Assembly: GCA_037178625.1 (NCBI GenBank)
Contig: CM074137.1
Coordinates: 434,001-498,000, forward strand
Direction of reading: 5' to 3'
Source: Skeletonema tropicum
Lineage: Eukaryota > Bacillariophyta > Thalassiosirophyceae > Thalassiosirales > Thalassiosiraceae
DNA: 64,000 bases
Below, piece by piece: positions 8,133 to 23,127 of this stretch (position 1 is the first letter of the stretch; every line of letters starts with the position of its first letter). The notes beneath the pieces were generated by a model. The model was not told where the DNA came from and ran no database searches. It was given only the letters and a program-made list of their open reading frames with translations. The position numbers and the translations under genes are program-made.

Positions 8133-10624
8133 ATACGGTTGTGTCATTGTCGATTCTGGTCAAAATCCGAATTTGGAATGTCGATTTTCATTTGGAGCTT
8201 GATATTCGAAATATAGTATACGGGTCGATTATAAGTATTTAGTTGAGGCGATTAGATTGACAAAGGATCGATATTACAAGTCGAGAATAGTACCAATCGA
8301 TAGAGCGCAATGAGAGGATTCTAAATCACCATTCATCGCCTTGATACGATACGACAACTGCAAGACAACTTATAGCATAGAGGGAAAGGGTTTTATTTAA
8401 AGCTGAGTGAGATAATCGCCACTTACATTACATATACTTATTACTATTGCTACTACTATCTCTATTCATTCGATGAATTTTATTGGTTGATTGTCATGTA
8501 CATACTACGATCGCTATTGATGACTTTGGTGGCTGCATTGTCATTGTCATTGTTATTATTATTATTGTTATGATCGTCATTTTCATTATTACTTATATTT
8601 GATCGAGGGAGAGGAAACGGCCGCTCGTAGACCAAGAGGCCGTGGCGCCAAGGCTCCTTGGTGGAGTCGCCGGGGAGTGATAGATAGATCGGCATGCCTT
8701 AATAAATTATTATATTATTCGCTTCTGGGATGATATGATCTATCTGATGATGTCTGTTGCTGTTGTCCCCCTGAATTATATTTGTTATTTTGTGATGTGA
8801 TGGTGTGGTGACGATGATGAATGAAATGATCCAAATTGAAGTGACGTGACTGGCAATGAATATCTATTAATAATCAGAATCAGAATCAGAATCAGAATTA
8901 GAATCAGCCGACCCTGAATCTCTTTCATTCAGGTATCGTAGGTCGACTATATATAGCCTATAGTAGTGGACACCAAAGACATGAAGCAATGCTACAATAA
9001 TATTATTGTGCGTTTTGCGTTTCTCAATCGTTTTGATTTGAGAGAGGTATATAGGTGGCAGGTTGCGGCGTGCGTGCGTGACGGATGGACGTGAGGAGGT
9101 TTCGTTTCTTCGAAGATCGCATCTTTTGGTTGAAGCGCGTTTGCCTGTAGCCTGAGAACCTATTATATAACCGGCGGCGAGCAAGGCAAGCAGCAAGCGC
9201 ATCGTAAGTATCATGGGTCATGGGCGTGGGCCTCTTTCTGAAGATCTGCAAAGCGGCATCCATCTTTCACTTTTTGAATCAACACATCACAGCTCAATAG
9301 CTCAAGCAGTTCAAAATGAATGACCATGGCCGATATATTCTATCTCGACTCCTACGCGGCCAATCAAGACGATAAGTGTCGTTTCGGAAAGCTCTCGAGC
9401 AGGTCTATCGATTAGGCGTGTAATCAAGTCGATTGGACGACTTTTTGTTGATCGTCTCGGTCAAAAACGGGGCAAGAAAGCTGCCGACAGCTTGGAATCC
9501 ACCGTACCGCCGCAGCTGTAATATTCACAGCCGAGGTCAAAATTTGACCAAAATCCAATATGACCACCGTTGGAATCGTCTTTTCAAGCTCTATCGATAT
9601 ATACCATCATTTCTATCAAACATAACAACCACTGCTCGGGCAAAGCCCTCGCGAAAAATTGACTGTTACTGCAGCGATGTCATGATGGGTTGGTACATCA
9701 TGATGTGAGATCCAAAAAAGCGACCACTTCAATAGACTTCAATGCAATAAGATCCATGACAGTTGGCACGAGCACGAGCGCACTCAACAATATAATCAGA
9801 GCTCGGGCAAAGCCCTCGCACAACACGTTATCATCAGCTGGCCTCGACTCCGCTCGGCAAATAATAATATAGCACCACACAACAATCAATCATCACAATG
9901 ATCATTCTATTCCACCACCGCCACTACTATCATCCATTACCATCATTCCTTCATCCATTCGCCTTACGGCTCACCACTGTGGCGGTGGTGAAGTTGTTAC
10001 GCAATGATCATTCCAATCCACCACCACCGCCACACACAACAGTCATTCCACCACCACCGCTGTCATCGTCACTGGATTTTCATTTGGTAGTAGTGGTGGT
10101 GGACTTGGTAGTAGCAGTCCACCACCGACACTCAATTCTCAACCGCCACCACTGCTGCTATCATACCACCACTACTACCAAATCCAGTGAGAATGTGTCG
10201 GTGGTGGTGGTGGTGTTGCTACTACTACTCAATCCACCACCGCCGCAGATGACAACAATCTACCGCCGCCACTCCTTGGAGTGAGCCGAAGGCGAAGGAG
10301 TGTGATTGTTGTGTCGTGGTGGCGGATAATAATGACAATGTTGAATGAGCGAGTGAGCCGTTAGGCCTCCCTCATTTTACTTGGCCGAGCGGAGCGAGGC
10401 AGTGGATATTATTATTATTATGTAGTGCAGTGCCAATGATGATAATAATGACAATGACGGCCGGCGGTGGTGGTAGATGAAAAGGATGCGAGTGAGCCGT
10501 CAGGCGAAGGAGCTGTTGTTGTTGTATTTATTGAGCGAGTGCGAGCGGCAGCGAGGACGAGCAGTGTTTATTGTTCGAATCGAATCGATATCGAGAAGTA
10601 GCGCTTGAAATGACGATTCGAATG
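8133..10624 (+). repeat. Satellite monomer 2 (2492 bp)
   Basis: Same length as monomer 1, with no difference noticed by eye. Confidence 0.95.
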
Positions 10625-13138
10625 ATACGGTTGTGTCATTGTCGATTCTGGTCAAAATCCGAATTTGGAATGTCGATTTTCATTTGGAGCTTGATATTCG
10701 AAATATAGTATACGGGTCGATTATAAGTATTTAGTTGAGGCGATTAGATTGACAAAGGATCGATATTACAAGTCGAGAATAGTACCAATCGATAGAGCGC
10801 AATGAGAGGATTCTAAATCACCATTCATCGCCTTGATACGATACGACAACTGCAAGACAACTTATAGCATAGAGGGAAAGGGTTTTATTTAAAGCTGAGT
10901 GAGATAATCGCCACTTACATTACATATACTTATTACTATTGCTACTACTATCTCTATTCATTCGATGAATTTTATTGGTTGATTGTCATGTACATACTAC
11001 GATCGCTATTGATGACTTTGGTGGCTGCATTGTCATTGTCATTGTTATTATTATTATTGTTATGATCGTCATTTTCATTATTACTTATATTTGATCGAGG
11101 GAGAGGAAACGGCCGCTCGTAGACCAAGAGGCCGTGGCGCCAAGGCTCCTTGGTGGAGTCGCCGGGGAGTGATAGATAGATCGGCATGCCTTAATAAATT
11201 ATTATATTATTCGCTTCTGGGATGATATGATCTATCTGATGATGTCTGTTGCTGTTGTCCCCCTGAATTATATTTGTTATTTTGTGATGTGATGGTGTGG
11301 TGACGATGATGAATGAAATGATCCAAATTGAAGTGACGTGACTGGCAATGAATATCTATTAATAATCAGAATCAGAATCAGAATCAGAATTAGAATCAGC
11401 CGACCCTGAATCTCTTTCATTCAGGTATCGTAGGTCGACTATATATAGCCTATAGTAGTGGACACCAAAGACATGAAGCAATGCTACAATAATATTATTG
11501 TGCGTTTTGCGTTTCTCAATCGTTTTGATTTGAGAGAGGTATATAGGTGGCAGGTTGCGGCGTGCGTGCGTGACGGATGGACGTGAGGAGGTTTCGTTTC
11601 TTCGAAGATCGCATCTTTTGGTTGAAGCGCGTTTGCCTGTAGCCTGAGAACCTATTATATAACCGGCGGCGAGCAAGGCAAGCAGCAAGCGCATCGTAAG
11701 TATCATGGGTCATGGGCGTGGGCCTCTTTCTGAAGATCTGCAAAGCGGCATCCATCTTTCACTTTTTGAATCAACACATCACAGCTCAATAGCTCAAGCA
11801 GTTCAAAATGAATGACCATGGCCGATATATTCTATCTCGACTCCTACGCGGCCAATCAAGACGATAAGTGTCGTTTCGGAAAGCTCTCGAGCAGGTCTAT
11901 CGATTAGGCGTGTAATCAAGTCGATTGGACGACTTTTTGTTGATCGTCTCGGTCAAAAACGGGGCAAGAAAGCTGCCGACAGCTTGGAATCCACCGTACC
12001 GCCGCAGCTGTAATATTCACAGCCGAGGTCAAAATTTGACCAAAATCCAATATGACCACCGTTGGAATCGTCTTTTCAAGCTCTATCGATATATACCATC
12101 ATTTCTATCAAACATAACAACCACTGCTCGGGCAAAGCCCTCGCGAAAAATTGACTGTTACTGCAGCGATGTCATGATGGGTTGGTACATCATGATGTGA
12201 GATCCAAAAAAGCGACCACTTCAATAGACTTCAATGCAATAAGATCCATGACAGTTGGCACGAGCACGAGCGCACTCAACAATATAATCAGAGCTCGGGC
12301 AAAGCCCTCGCACAACACGTTATCATCAGCTGGCCTCGACTCCGCTCGGCAAATAATAATATAGCACCACACAACAATCAATCATCACAATGATCATTCT
12401 ATTCCACCACCGCCACTACTATCATCCATTACCATCATTCCTTCATCCATTCGCCTTACGGCTCACCACTGTGGCGGTGGTGAAGTTGTTACGCAATGAT
12501 CATTCCAATCCACCACCACCGTCCTCCACATCCACCACCACCGCCACACACAACAGTCATTCCACCACCACCGCTGTCATCGTCACTGGATTTTCATTTG
12601 GTAGTAGTGGTGGTGGACTTGGTAGTAGCAGTCCACCACCGACACTCAATTCTCAACCGCCACCACTGCTGCTATCATACCACCACTACTACCAAATCCA
12701 GTGAGAATGTGTCGGTGGTGGTGGTGGTGTTGCTACTACTACTCAATCCACCACCGCCGCAGATGACAACAATCTACCGCCGCCACTCCTTGGAGTGAGC
12801 CGAAGGCGAAGGAGTGTGATTGTTGTGTCGTGGTGGCGGATAATAATGACAATGTTGAATGAGCGAGTGAGCCGTTAGGCCTCCCTCATTTTACTTGGCC
12901 GAGCGGAGCGAGGCAGTGGATATTATTATTATTATGTAGTGCAGTGCCAATGATGATAATAATGACAATGACGGCCGGCGGTGGTGGTAGATGAAAAGGA
13001 TGCGAGTGAGCCGTCAGGCGAAGGAGCTGTTGTTGTTGTATTTATTGAGCGAGTGCGAGCGGCAGCGAGGACGAGCAGTGTTTATTGTTCGAATCGAATC
13101 GATATCGAGAAGTAGCGCTTGAAATGACGATTCGAATG
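10625..13138 (+). repeat. Satellite monomer 3 (2514 bp)
   Basis: Carries a 22-bp insertion in the CCACC-rich segment near 12520-12541, which duplicates CCACCACCACCG-type sequence around a CCTCCACAT core. This shifts the frame of the low-complexity ORF there. Confidence 0.95.
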
Positions 13139-15637
13139 ATACGGTTGTGTCATTGTCGATTCTGGTCAAAATCCGAATTTGGAATGTCGATTTTCATTTG
13201 GAGCTTGATATTCGAAATATAGTATACGGGTCGATTATAAGTATTTAGTTGAGGCGATTAGATTGACAAAGGATCGATATTACAAGTCGAGAATAGTACC
13301 AATCGATAGAGCGCAATGAGAGGATTCTAAATCACCATTCATCGCCTTGATACGATACGACAACTGCAAGACAACTTATAGCATAGAGGGAAAGGGTTTT
13401 ATTTAAAGCTGAGTGAGATAATCGCCACTTACATTACATATACTTATTACTATTGCTACTACTATCTCTATTCATTCGATGAATTTTATTGGTTGATTGT
13501 CATGTACATACTACGATCGCTATTGATGACTTTGGTGGCTGCATTGTCATTGTCATTGTTATTATTATTATTGTTATGATCGTCATTTTCATTATTACTT
13601 ATATTTGATCGAGGGAGAGGAAACGGCCGCTCGTAGACCAAGAGGCCGTGGCGCCAAGGCTCCTTGGTGGAGTCGCCGGGGAGTGATAGATAGATCGGCA
13701 TGCCTTAATAAATTATTATATTATTCGCTTCTGGGATGATATGATCTATCTGATGATGTCTGTTGCTGTTGTCCCCCTGAATTATATTTGTTATTTTGTG
13801 ATGTGATGGTGTGGTGACGATGATGAATGAAATGATCCAAATTGAAGTGACGTGACTGGCAATGAATATCTATTAATAATCAGAATCAGAATCAGAATCA
13901 GAATCAGAATTAGAATCAGCCGACCCTGAATCTCTTTCATTCAGGTATCGTAGGTCGACTATATATAGCCTATAGTAGTGGACACCAAAGACATGAAGCA
14001 ATGCTACAATAATATTATTGTGCGTTTTGCGTTTCTCAATCGTTTTGATTTGAGAGAGGTATATAGGTGGCAGGTTGCGGCGTGCGTGCGTGACGGATGG
14101 ACGTGAGGAGGTTTCGTTTCTTCGAAGATCGCATCTTTTGGTTGAAGCGCGTTTGCCTGTAGCCTGAGAACCTATTATATAACCGGCGGCGAGCAAGGCA
14201 AGCAGCAAGCGCATCGTAAGTATCATGGGTCATGGGCGTGGGCCTCTTTCTGAAGATCTGCAAAGCGGCATCCATCTTTCACTTTTTGAATCAACACATC
14301 ACAGCTCAATAGCTCAAGCAGTTCAAAATGAATGACCATGGCCGATATATTCTATCTCGACTCCTACGCGGCCAATCAAGACGATAAGTGTCGTTTCGGA
14401 AAGCTCTCGAGCAGGTCTATCGATTAGGCGTGTAATCAAGTCGATTGGACGACTTTTTGTTGATCGTCTCGGTCAAAAACGGGGCAAGAAAGCTGCCGAC
14501 AGCTTGGAATCCACCGTACCGCCGCAGCTGTAATATTCACAGCCGAGGTCAAAATTTGACCAAAATCCAATATGACCACCGTTGGAATCGTCTTTTCAAG
14601 CTCTATCGATATATACCATCATTTCTATCAAACATAACAACCACTGCTCGGGCAAAGCCCTCGCGAAAAATTGACTGTTACTGCAGCGATGTCATGATGG
14701 GTTGGTACATCATGATGTGAGATCCAAAAAAGCGACCACTTCAATAGACTTCAATGCAATAAGATCCATGACAGTTGGCACGAGCACGAGCGCACTCAAC
14801 AATATAATCAGAGCTCGGGCAAAGCCCTCGCACAACACGTTATCATCAGCTGGCCTCGACTCCGCTCGGCAAATAATAATATAGCACCACACAACAATCA
14901 ATCATCACAATGATCATTCTATTCCACCACCGCCACTACTATCATCCATTACCATCATTCCTTCATCCATTCGCCTTACGGCTCACCACTGTGGCGGTGG
15001 TGAAGTTGTTACGCAATGATCATTCCAATCCACCACCACCGCCACACACAACAGTCATTCCACCACCACCGCTGTCATCGTCACTGGATTTTCATTTGGT
15101 AGTAGTGGTGGTGGACTTGGTAGTAGCAGTCCACCACCGACACTCAATTCTCAACCGCCACCACTGCTGCTATCATACCACCACTACTACCAAATCCAGT
15201 GAGAATGTGTCGGTGGTGGTGGTGGTGTTTGCTACTACTACTCAATCCACCACCGCCGCAGATGACAACAATCTACCGCCGCCACTCCTTGGAGTGAGCC
15301 GAAGGCGAAGGAGTGTGATTGTTGTGTCGTGGTGGCGGATAATAATGACAATGTTGAATGAGCGAGTGAGCCGTTAGGCCTCCCTCATTTTACTTGGCCG
15401 AGCGGAGCGAGGCAGTGGATATTATTATTATTATGTAGTGCAGTGCCAATGATGATAATAATGACAATGACGGCCGGCGGTGGTGGTAGATGAAAAGGAT
15501 GCGAGTGAGCCGTCAGGCGAAGGAGCTGTTGTTGTTGTATTTATTGAGCGAGTGCGAGCGGCAGCGAGGACGAGCAGTGTTTATTGTTCGAATCGAATCG
15601 ATATCGAGAAGTAGCGCTTGAAATGACGATTCGAATG
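13139..15637 (+). repeat. Satellite monomer 4 (2499 bp)
   Basis: Five CAGAAT units instead of four (near 13880-13909), plus one extra T in GGTGTTTGCTAC near 15228. Confidence 0.95.
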
Positions 15638-18129
15638 ATACGGTTGTGTCATTGTCGATTCTGGTCAAAATCCGAATTTGGAATGTCGATTTTCATTTGG
15701 AGCTTGATATTCGAAATATAGTATACGGGTCGATTATAAGTATTTAGTTGAGGCGATTAGATTGACAAAGGATCGATATTACAAGTCGAGAATAGTACCA
15801 ATCGATAGAGCGCAATGAGAGGATTCTAAATCACCATTCATCGCCTTGATACGATACGACAACTGCAAGACAACTTATAGCATAGAGGGAAAGGGTTTTA
15901 TTTAAAGCTGAGTGAGATAATCGCCACTTACATTACATATACTTATTACTATTGCTACTACTATCTCTATTCATTCGATGAATTTTATTGGTTGATTGTC
16001 ATGTACATACTACGATCGCTATTGATGACTTTGGTGGCTGCATTGTCATTGTCATTGTTATTATTATTATTGTTATGATCGTCATTTTCATTATTACTTA
16101 TATTTGATCGAGGGAGAGGAAACGGCCGCTCGTAGACCAAGAGGCCGTGGCGCCAAGGCTCCTTGGTGGAGTCGCCGGGGAGTGATAGATAGATCGGCAT
16201 GCCTTAATAAATTATTATATTATTCGCTTCTGGGATGATATGATCTATCTGATGATGTCTGTTGCTGTTGTCCCCCTGAATTATATTTGTTATTTTGTGA
16301 TGTGATGGTGTGGTGACGATGATGAATGAAATGATCCAAATTGAAGTGACGTGACTGGCAATGAATATCTATTAATAATCAGAATCAGAATCAGAATCAG
16401 AATTAGAATCAGCCGACCCTGAATCTCTTTCATTCAGGTATCGTAGGTCGACTATATATAGCCTATAGTAGTGGACACCAAAGACATGAAGCAATGCTAC
16501 AATAATATTATTGTGCGTTTTGCGTTTCTCAATCGTTTTGATTTGAGAGAGGTATATAGGTGGCAGGTTGCGGCGTGCGTGCGTGACGGATGGACGTGAG
16601 GAGGTTTCGTTTCTTCGAAGATCGCATCTTTTGGTTGAAGCGCGTTTGCCTGTAGCCTGAGAACCTATTATATAACCGGCGGCGAGCAAGGCAAGCAGCA
16701 AGCGCATCGTAAGTATCATGGGTCATGGGCGTGGGCCTCTTTCTGAAGATCTGCAAAGCGGCATCCATCTTTCACTTTTTGAATCAACACATCACAGCTC
16801 AATAGCTCAAGCAGTTCAAAATGAATGACCATGGCCGATATATTCTATCTCGACTCCTACGCGGCCAATCAAGACGATAAGTGTCGTTTCGGAAAGCTCT
16901 CGAGCAGGTCTATCGATTAGGCGTGTAATCAAGTCGATTGGACGACTTTTTGTTGATCGTCTCGGTCAAAAACGGGGCAAGAAAGCTGCCGACAGCTTGG
17001 AATCCACCGTACCGCCGCAGCTGTAATATTCACAGCCGAGGTCAAAATTTGACCAAAATCCAATATGACCACCGTTGGAATCGTCTTTTCAAGCTCTATC
17101 GATATATACCATCATTTCTATCAAACATAACAACCACTGCTCGGGCAAAGCCCTCGCGAAAAATTGACTGTTACTGCAGCGATGTCATGATGGGTTGGTA
17201 CATCATGATGTGAGATCCAAAAAAGCGACCACTTCAATAGACTTCAATGCAATAAGATCCATGACAGTTGGCACGAGCACGAGCGCACTCAACAATATAA
17301 TCAGAGCTCGGGCAAAGCCCTCGCACAACACGTTATCATCAGCTGGCCTCGACTCCGCTCGGCAAATAATAATATAGCACCACACAACAATCAATCATCA
17401 CAATGATCATTCTATTCCACCACCGCCACTACTATCATCCATTACCATCATTCCTTCATCCATTCGCCTTACGGCTCACCACTGTGGCGGTGGTGAAGTT
17501 GTTACGCAATGATCATTCCAATCCACCACCACCGCCACACACAACAGTCATTCCACCACCACCGCTGTCATCGTCACTGGATTTTCATTTGGTAGTAGTG
17601 GTGGTGGACTTGGTAGTAGCAGTCCACCACCGACACTCAATTCTCAACCGCCACCACTGCTGCTATCATACCACCACTACTACCAAATCCAGTGAGAATG
17701 TGTCGGTGGTGGTGGTGGTGTTGCTACTACTACTCAATCCACCACCGCCGCAGATGACAACAATCTACCGCCGCCACTCCTTGGAGTGAGCCGAAGGCGA
17801 AGGAGTGTGATTGTTGTGTCGTGGTGGCGGATAATAATGACAATGTTGAATGAGCGAGTGAGCCGTTAGGCCTCCCTCATTTTACTTGGCCGAGCGGAGC
17901 GAGGCAGTGGATATTATTATTATTATGTAGTGCAGTGCCAATGATGATAATAATGACAATGACGGCCGGCGGTGGTGGTAGATGAAAAGGATGCGAGTGA
18001 GCCGTCAGGCGAAGGAGCTGTTGTTGTTGTATTTATTGAGCGAGTGCGAGCGGCAGCGAGGACGAGCAGTGTTTATTGTTCGAATCGAATCGATATCGAG
18101 AAGTAGCGCTTGAAATGACGATTCGAATG
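15638..18129 (+). repeat. Satellite monomer 5 (2492 bp)
   Basis: Reference length, with no difference from monomer 1 noticed by eye. Confidence 0.95.
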
Positions 18130-20622
18130 ATACGGTTGTGTCATTGTCGATTCTGGTCAAAATCCGAATTTGGAATGTCGATTTTCATTTGGAGCTTGAT
18201 ATTCGAAATATAGTATACGGGTCGATTATAAGTATTTAGTTGAGGCGATTAGATTGACAAAGGATCGATATTACAAGTCGAGAATAGTACCAATCGATAG
18301 AGCGCAATGAGAGGATTCTAAATCACCATTCATCGCCTTGATACGATACGACAACTGCAAGACAACTTATAGCATAGAGGGAAAGGGTTTTATTTAAAGC
18401 TGAGTGAGATAATCGCCACTTACATTACATATACTTATTACTATTGCTACTACTATCTCTATTCATTCGATGAATTTTATTGGTTGATTGTCATGTACAT
18501 ACTACGATCGCTATTGATGACTTTGGTGGCTGCATTGTCATTGTCATTGTTATTATTATTATTGTTATGATCGTCATTTTCATTATTACTTATATTTGAT
18601 CGAGGGAGAGGAAACGGCCGCTCGTAGACCAAGAGGCCGTGGCGCCAAGGCTCCTTGGTGGAGTCGCCGGGGAGTGATAGATAGATCGGCATGCCTTAAT
18701 AAATTATTATATTATTCGCTTCTGGGATGATATGATCTATCTGATGATGTCTGTTGCTGTTGTCCCCCTGAATTATATTTGTTATTTTGTGATGTGATGG
18801 TGTGGTGACGATGATGAATGAAATGATCCAAATTGAAGTGACGTGACTGGCAATGAATATCTATTAATAATCAGAATCAGAATCAGAATCAGAATTAGAA
18901 TCAGCCGACCCTGAATCTCTTTCATTCAGGTATCGTAGGTCGACTATATATAGCCTATAGTAGTGGACACCAAAGACATGAAGCAATGCTACAATAATAT
19001 TATTGTGCGTTTTGCGTTTCTCAATCGTTTTGATTTGAGAGAGGTATATAGGTGGCAGGTTGCGGCGTGCGTGCGTGACGGATGGACGTGAGGAGGTTTC
19101 GTTTCTTCGAAGATCGCATCTTTTGGTTGAAGCGCGTTTGCCTGTAGCCTGAGAACCTATTATAACCGGCGGCGAGCAAGGCAAGCAGCAAGCGCATCGT
19201 AAGTATCATGGGTCATGGGCGTGGGCCTCTTTCTGAAGATCTGCAAAGCGGCATCCATCTTTCACTTTTTGAATCAACACATCACAGCTCAATAGCTCAA
19301 GCAGTTCAAAATGAATGACCATGGCCGATATATTCTATCTCGACTCCTACGCGGCCAATCAAGACGATAAGTGTCGTTTCGGAAAGCTCTCGAGCAGGTC
19401 TATCGATTAGGCGTGTAATCAAGTCGATTGGACGACTTTTTGTTGATCGTCTCGGTCAAAAACGGGGCAAGAAAGCTGCCGACAGCTTGGAATCCACCGT
19501 ACCGCCGCAGCTGTAATATTCACAGCCGAGGTCAAAATTTGACCAAAATCCAATATGACCACCGTTGGAATCGTCTTTTCAAGCTCTATCGATATATACC
19601 ATCATTTCTATCAAACATAACAACCACTGCTCGGGCAAAGCCCTCGCGAAAAATTGACTGTTACTGCAGCGATGTCATGATGGGTTGGTACATCATGATG
19701 TGAGATCCAAAAAAGCGACCACTTCAATAGACTTCAATGCAATAAGATCCATGACAGTTGGCACGAGCACGAGCGCACTCAACAATATAATCAGAGCTCG
19801 GGCAAAGCCCTCGCACAACACGTTATCATCAGCTGGCCTCGACTCCGCTCGGCAAATAATAATATAGCACCACACAACAATCAATCATCACAATGATCAT
19901 TCTATTCCACCACCGCCACTACTATCATCCATTACCATCATTCCTTCATCCATTCGCCTTACGGCTCACCACTGTGGCGGTGGTGAAGTTGTTACGCAAT
20001 GATCATTCCAATCCACCACACCACCGCCACACACAACAGTCATTCCACCACCACCGCTGTCATCGTCACTGGATTTTCATTTGGTAGTAGTGGTGGTGGA
20101 CTTGGTAGTAGCAGTCCACCACCGACACTCAATTCTCAACCGCCACCACTGCTGCTATCATACCACCACTACTACCAAATCCAGTGAGAATGTGTCGGTG
20201 GTGGTGGTGGTGTTGCTACTACTACTCAATCCACCACCGCCGCAGATGACAACAATCTACCGCCGCCACTCCTTGGAGTGAGCCGAAGGCGAAGGAGTGT
20301 GATTGTTGTGTCGTGGTGGCGGATAATAATGACAATGTTGAATGAGCGAGTGAGCCGTTAGGCCTCCCTCATTTTACTTGGCCGAGCGGAGCGAGGCAGT
20401 GGATATTATTATTATTATGTAGTGCAGTGCCAATGATGATAATAATGACAATGACGGCCGGCGGTGGTGGTAGATGAAAAGGATGCGAGTGAGCCGTCAG
20501 GCGAAGGAGCTGTTGTTTGTTGTATTTATTGAGCGAGTGCGAGCGGCAGCGAGGACGAGCAGTGTTTATTGTTCGAATCGAATCGATATCGAGAAGTAGC
20601 GCTTGAAATGACGATTCGAATG
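18130..20622 (+). repeat. Satellite monomer 6 (2493 bp)
   Basis: Loses one AT in TATTATATAACC near 19160, gains two bases in the CCACC segment near 20018, and gains one T in the GTTGTTG run near 20516. Confidence 0.95.
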
Positions 20623-23127
20623 ATACGGTTGTGTCATTGTCGATTCTGGTCAAAATCCGAATTTGGAATGTCGATTTTCATTTGGAGCTTGATATTCGAA
20701 ATATAGTATAGGGGTCGATTATAAGTATTTAGTTGAGGCGATTAGATTGACAAAGGATCGATATTACAAGTCGAGAATAGTACCAATCGAATAGAGCGCA
20801 ATGAGAGGATTCTAAATCACCATTCATCGCCTTGATACGATACGACAACTGCAAGACAACTTATAGCATAGAGGGAAAGGGTTTTTATTTAAAGCTGAGT
20901 GAGATAATCGCCACTTACATTACATATACTTATTACTATTGCTACTACTATCTCTATTCATTCGATGAATTTTATTGGTTGATTGTCATGTACATACTAC
21001 CGATCGCTATTGATGACTTTGGTGGCTGCATTGTCATTGTCATTGTTATTATTATTATTGTTATGATCGTCATTTTCATTATTACTTATATTTGATCGAG
21101 GGAGAGGAAACGGCCGCTCGTAGACCAAGAGGCCGTGGCGCCAAGGCTCCTTGGTGGAGTCGCCGGGGAGTGATAGATAGATCGGCATGCCTTAATAAAT
21201 TATTATATTATTCGCTTCTGGGATGATATGATCTATCTGATGATGTCTGTTGCTGTTGTCCCCCTGAATTATATTTGTTATTTTGTGATGTGATGGTGTG
21301 GTGACGATGATGAATGAAATGATCCAAATTGAAGTGACGTGACTGGCAATGAATATCTATTAATAATCAGAATCAGAATCAGAATCAGAATTAGAATCAG
21401 CCGACCCTGAATCTCTTTCATTCAGGTATCGTAGGTCGACTATATATAGCCTATAGTAGTGGACACCAAAGACATGAAGCAATGCTACAATAATATTATT
21501 GTGCGTTTTGCGTTTCTCAATCGTTTTGATTTGAGAGAGGTATATAGGTGGCAGGTTGCGGCGTGCGTGCGTGACGGATGGACGTGAGGAGGTTTCGTTT
21601 CTTCCGAAGATCGCATCTTTTGGTTGAAGCGCGTTTGCCTGTAGCCTGAGAACCTATTATATAACCGGCGGCGAGCAAGGCAAGCAGCAAGCGCATCGTA
21701 AGTATCATGGGTCATGGGCGTGGGCCTCTTTCTGAAGATCTGCAAAGCGGCATTCCATCTTTCACTTTTTGAATCAACACATCACAGCTCAATAGCTCAA
21801 GCAGTTCAAAATGAATGACCATGGCCGATATATTCTATCTCGACTCCTACGCGGCCAATCAAGACGATAAGTGTCGTTTCGGAAAGCTCTCGAGCAGGTC
21901 CTATCGATTAGGCGTGTAATCAAGTCGATTGGACGACTTTTTGTTGATCGTCTCCGGTCAAAAACGGGGCAAGAAAGCTGCCGACAGCTTGGAATCCACC
22001 GTACCGCCGCAGCTGTAATATTCACAGCCGAGGTCAAAATTTGACCAAAATCCAATATGACCACCGTTGGAATCGTCTTTTCAAGCTCTATCGATATATA
22101 CCATCATTTCTATCAAACATAACAACCACTGCTCGGGCAAAGCCCTCGCGAAAAATTGACTGTTACTGCAGCGATGTCATGATGGGTTGGTACATCATGA
22201 TGTGAGATCCAAAAAAGCGACCACTTCAATAGACTTCAATGCAATAAGATCCATGACAGTTGGCACGAGCACGAGCGCACTCAACAATATAATCAGAGCT
22301 CGGGCAAAGCCCTCGCACAACACGTTATCATCAGCTGGCCTCGACTCCGCTCGGCAAATAATAATATAGCACCACACAACAATCAATCATCACAATGATC
22401 ATTCTATTCCACCACCGCCACTACTATCATCCATTACCATCATTCCTTCATCCATTCGCCTTACGGCTCACCACTGTGGCGGTGGTGAAGTTGTTACGCA
22501 ATGATCATTCCAATCCACCACCACCGCCACACACAACAGTCATTCCACCACCACCGCTGTCATTCGTCACTGGATTTTCATTTGGTAGTAGTAGTGGTGG
22601 TGGACTTGGTAGTAGCAGTCCACCACCGACACTCAATTCTCAACCGCCACCACTGCTGCTATCATACCACCACTACTACCAAATCCAGTGAGAATGTGTC
22701 GGTGGTGGTGGTGGTGTTGCTACTACTACTCAATCCACCACCGCCGCAGATGACAACAATCTACCGCCGCCACTCCTTGGAGTGAGCCGAAGGCGAAGGA
22801 GTGTGATTGTTGTGTCGTGGTGGCGGATAATAATGACAATGTTGAATGAGCGAGTGAGCCGTTAGGCCTCCCTCATTTTACTTGGCCGAGCGGAGCGAGG
22901 CAGTGGATATTATTATTATTATGTAGTGCAGTGCCAATGATGATAATAATGACAATGACGGCCGGCGGTGTGGTGGTAGATGAAAAGGATGCGAGTGAGC
23001 CGTCAGGCGAAGGAGCTGTTGTTGTTGTATTTATTGAGCGAGTGCGAGCGGCAGCGAGGACGAGCAGTGTTTATTGTTCGAATCGAATCGATATCGAGAA
23101 GTAGCGCTTGAAATGACGATTCGAATG
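20623..23127 (+). repeat. Satellite monomer 7 (2505 bp; indel-rich)
   Basis: Has eight scattered single-base insertions (for example near 20790, 21000, 21604, 21752, 21900, 21955 and 22563), plus GTA and GT additions near 22590 and 22968. It carries the G form of GTATA(C/G)GGG (near 20711), otherwise seen only in monomers 17-21. Confidence 0.95.
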
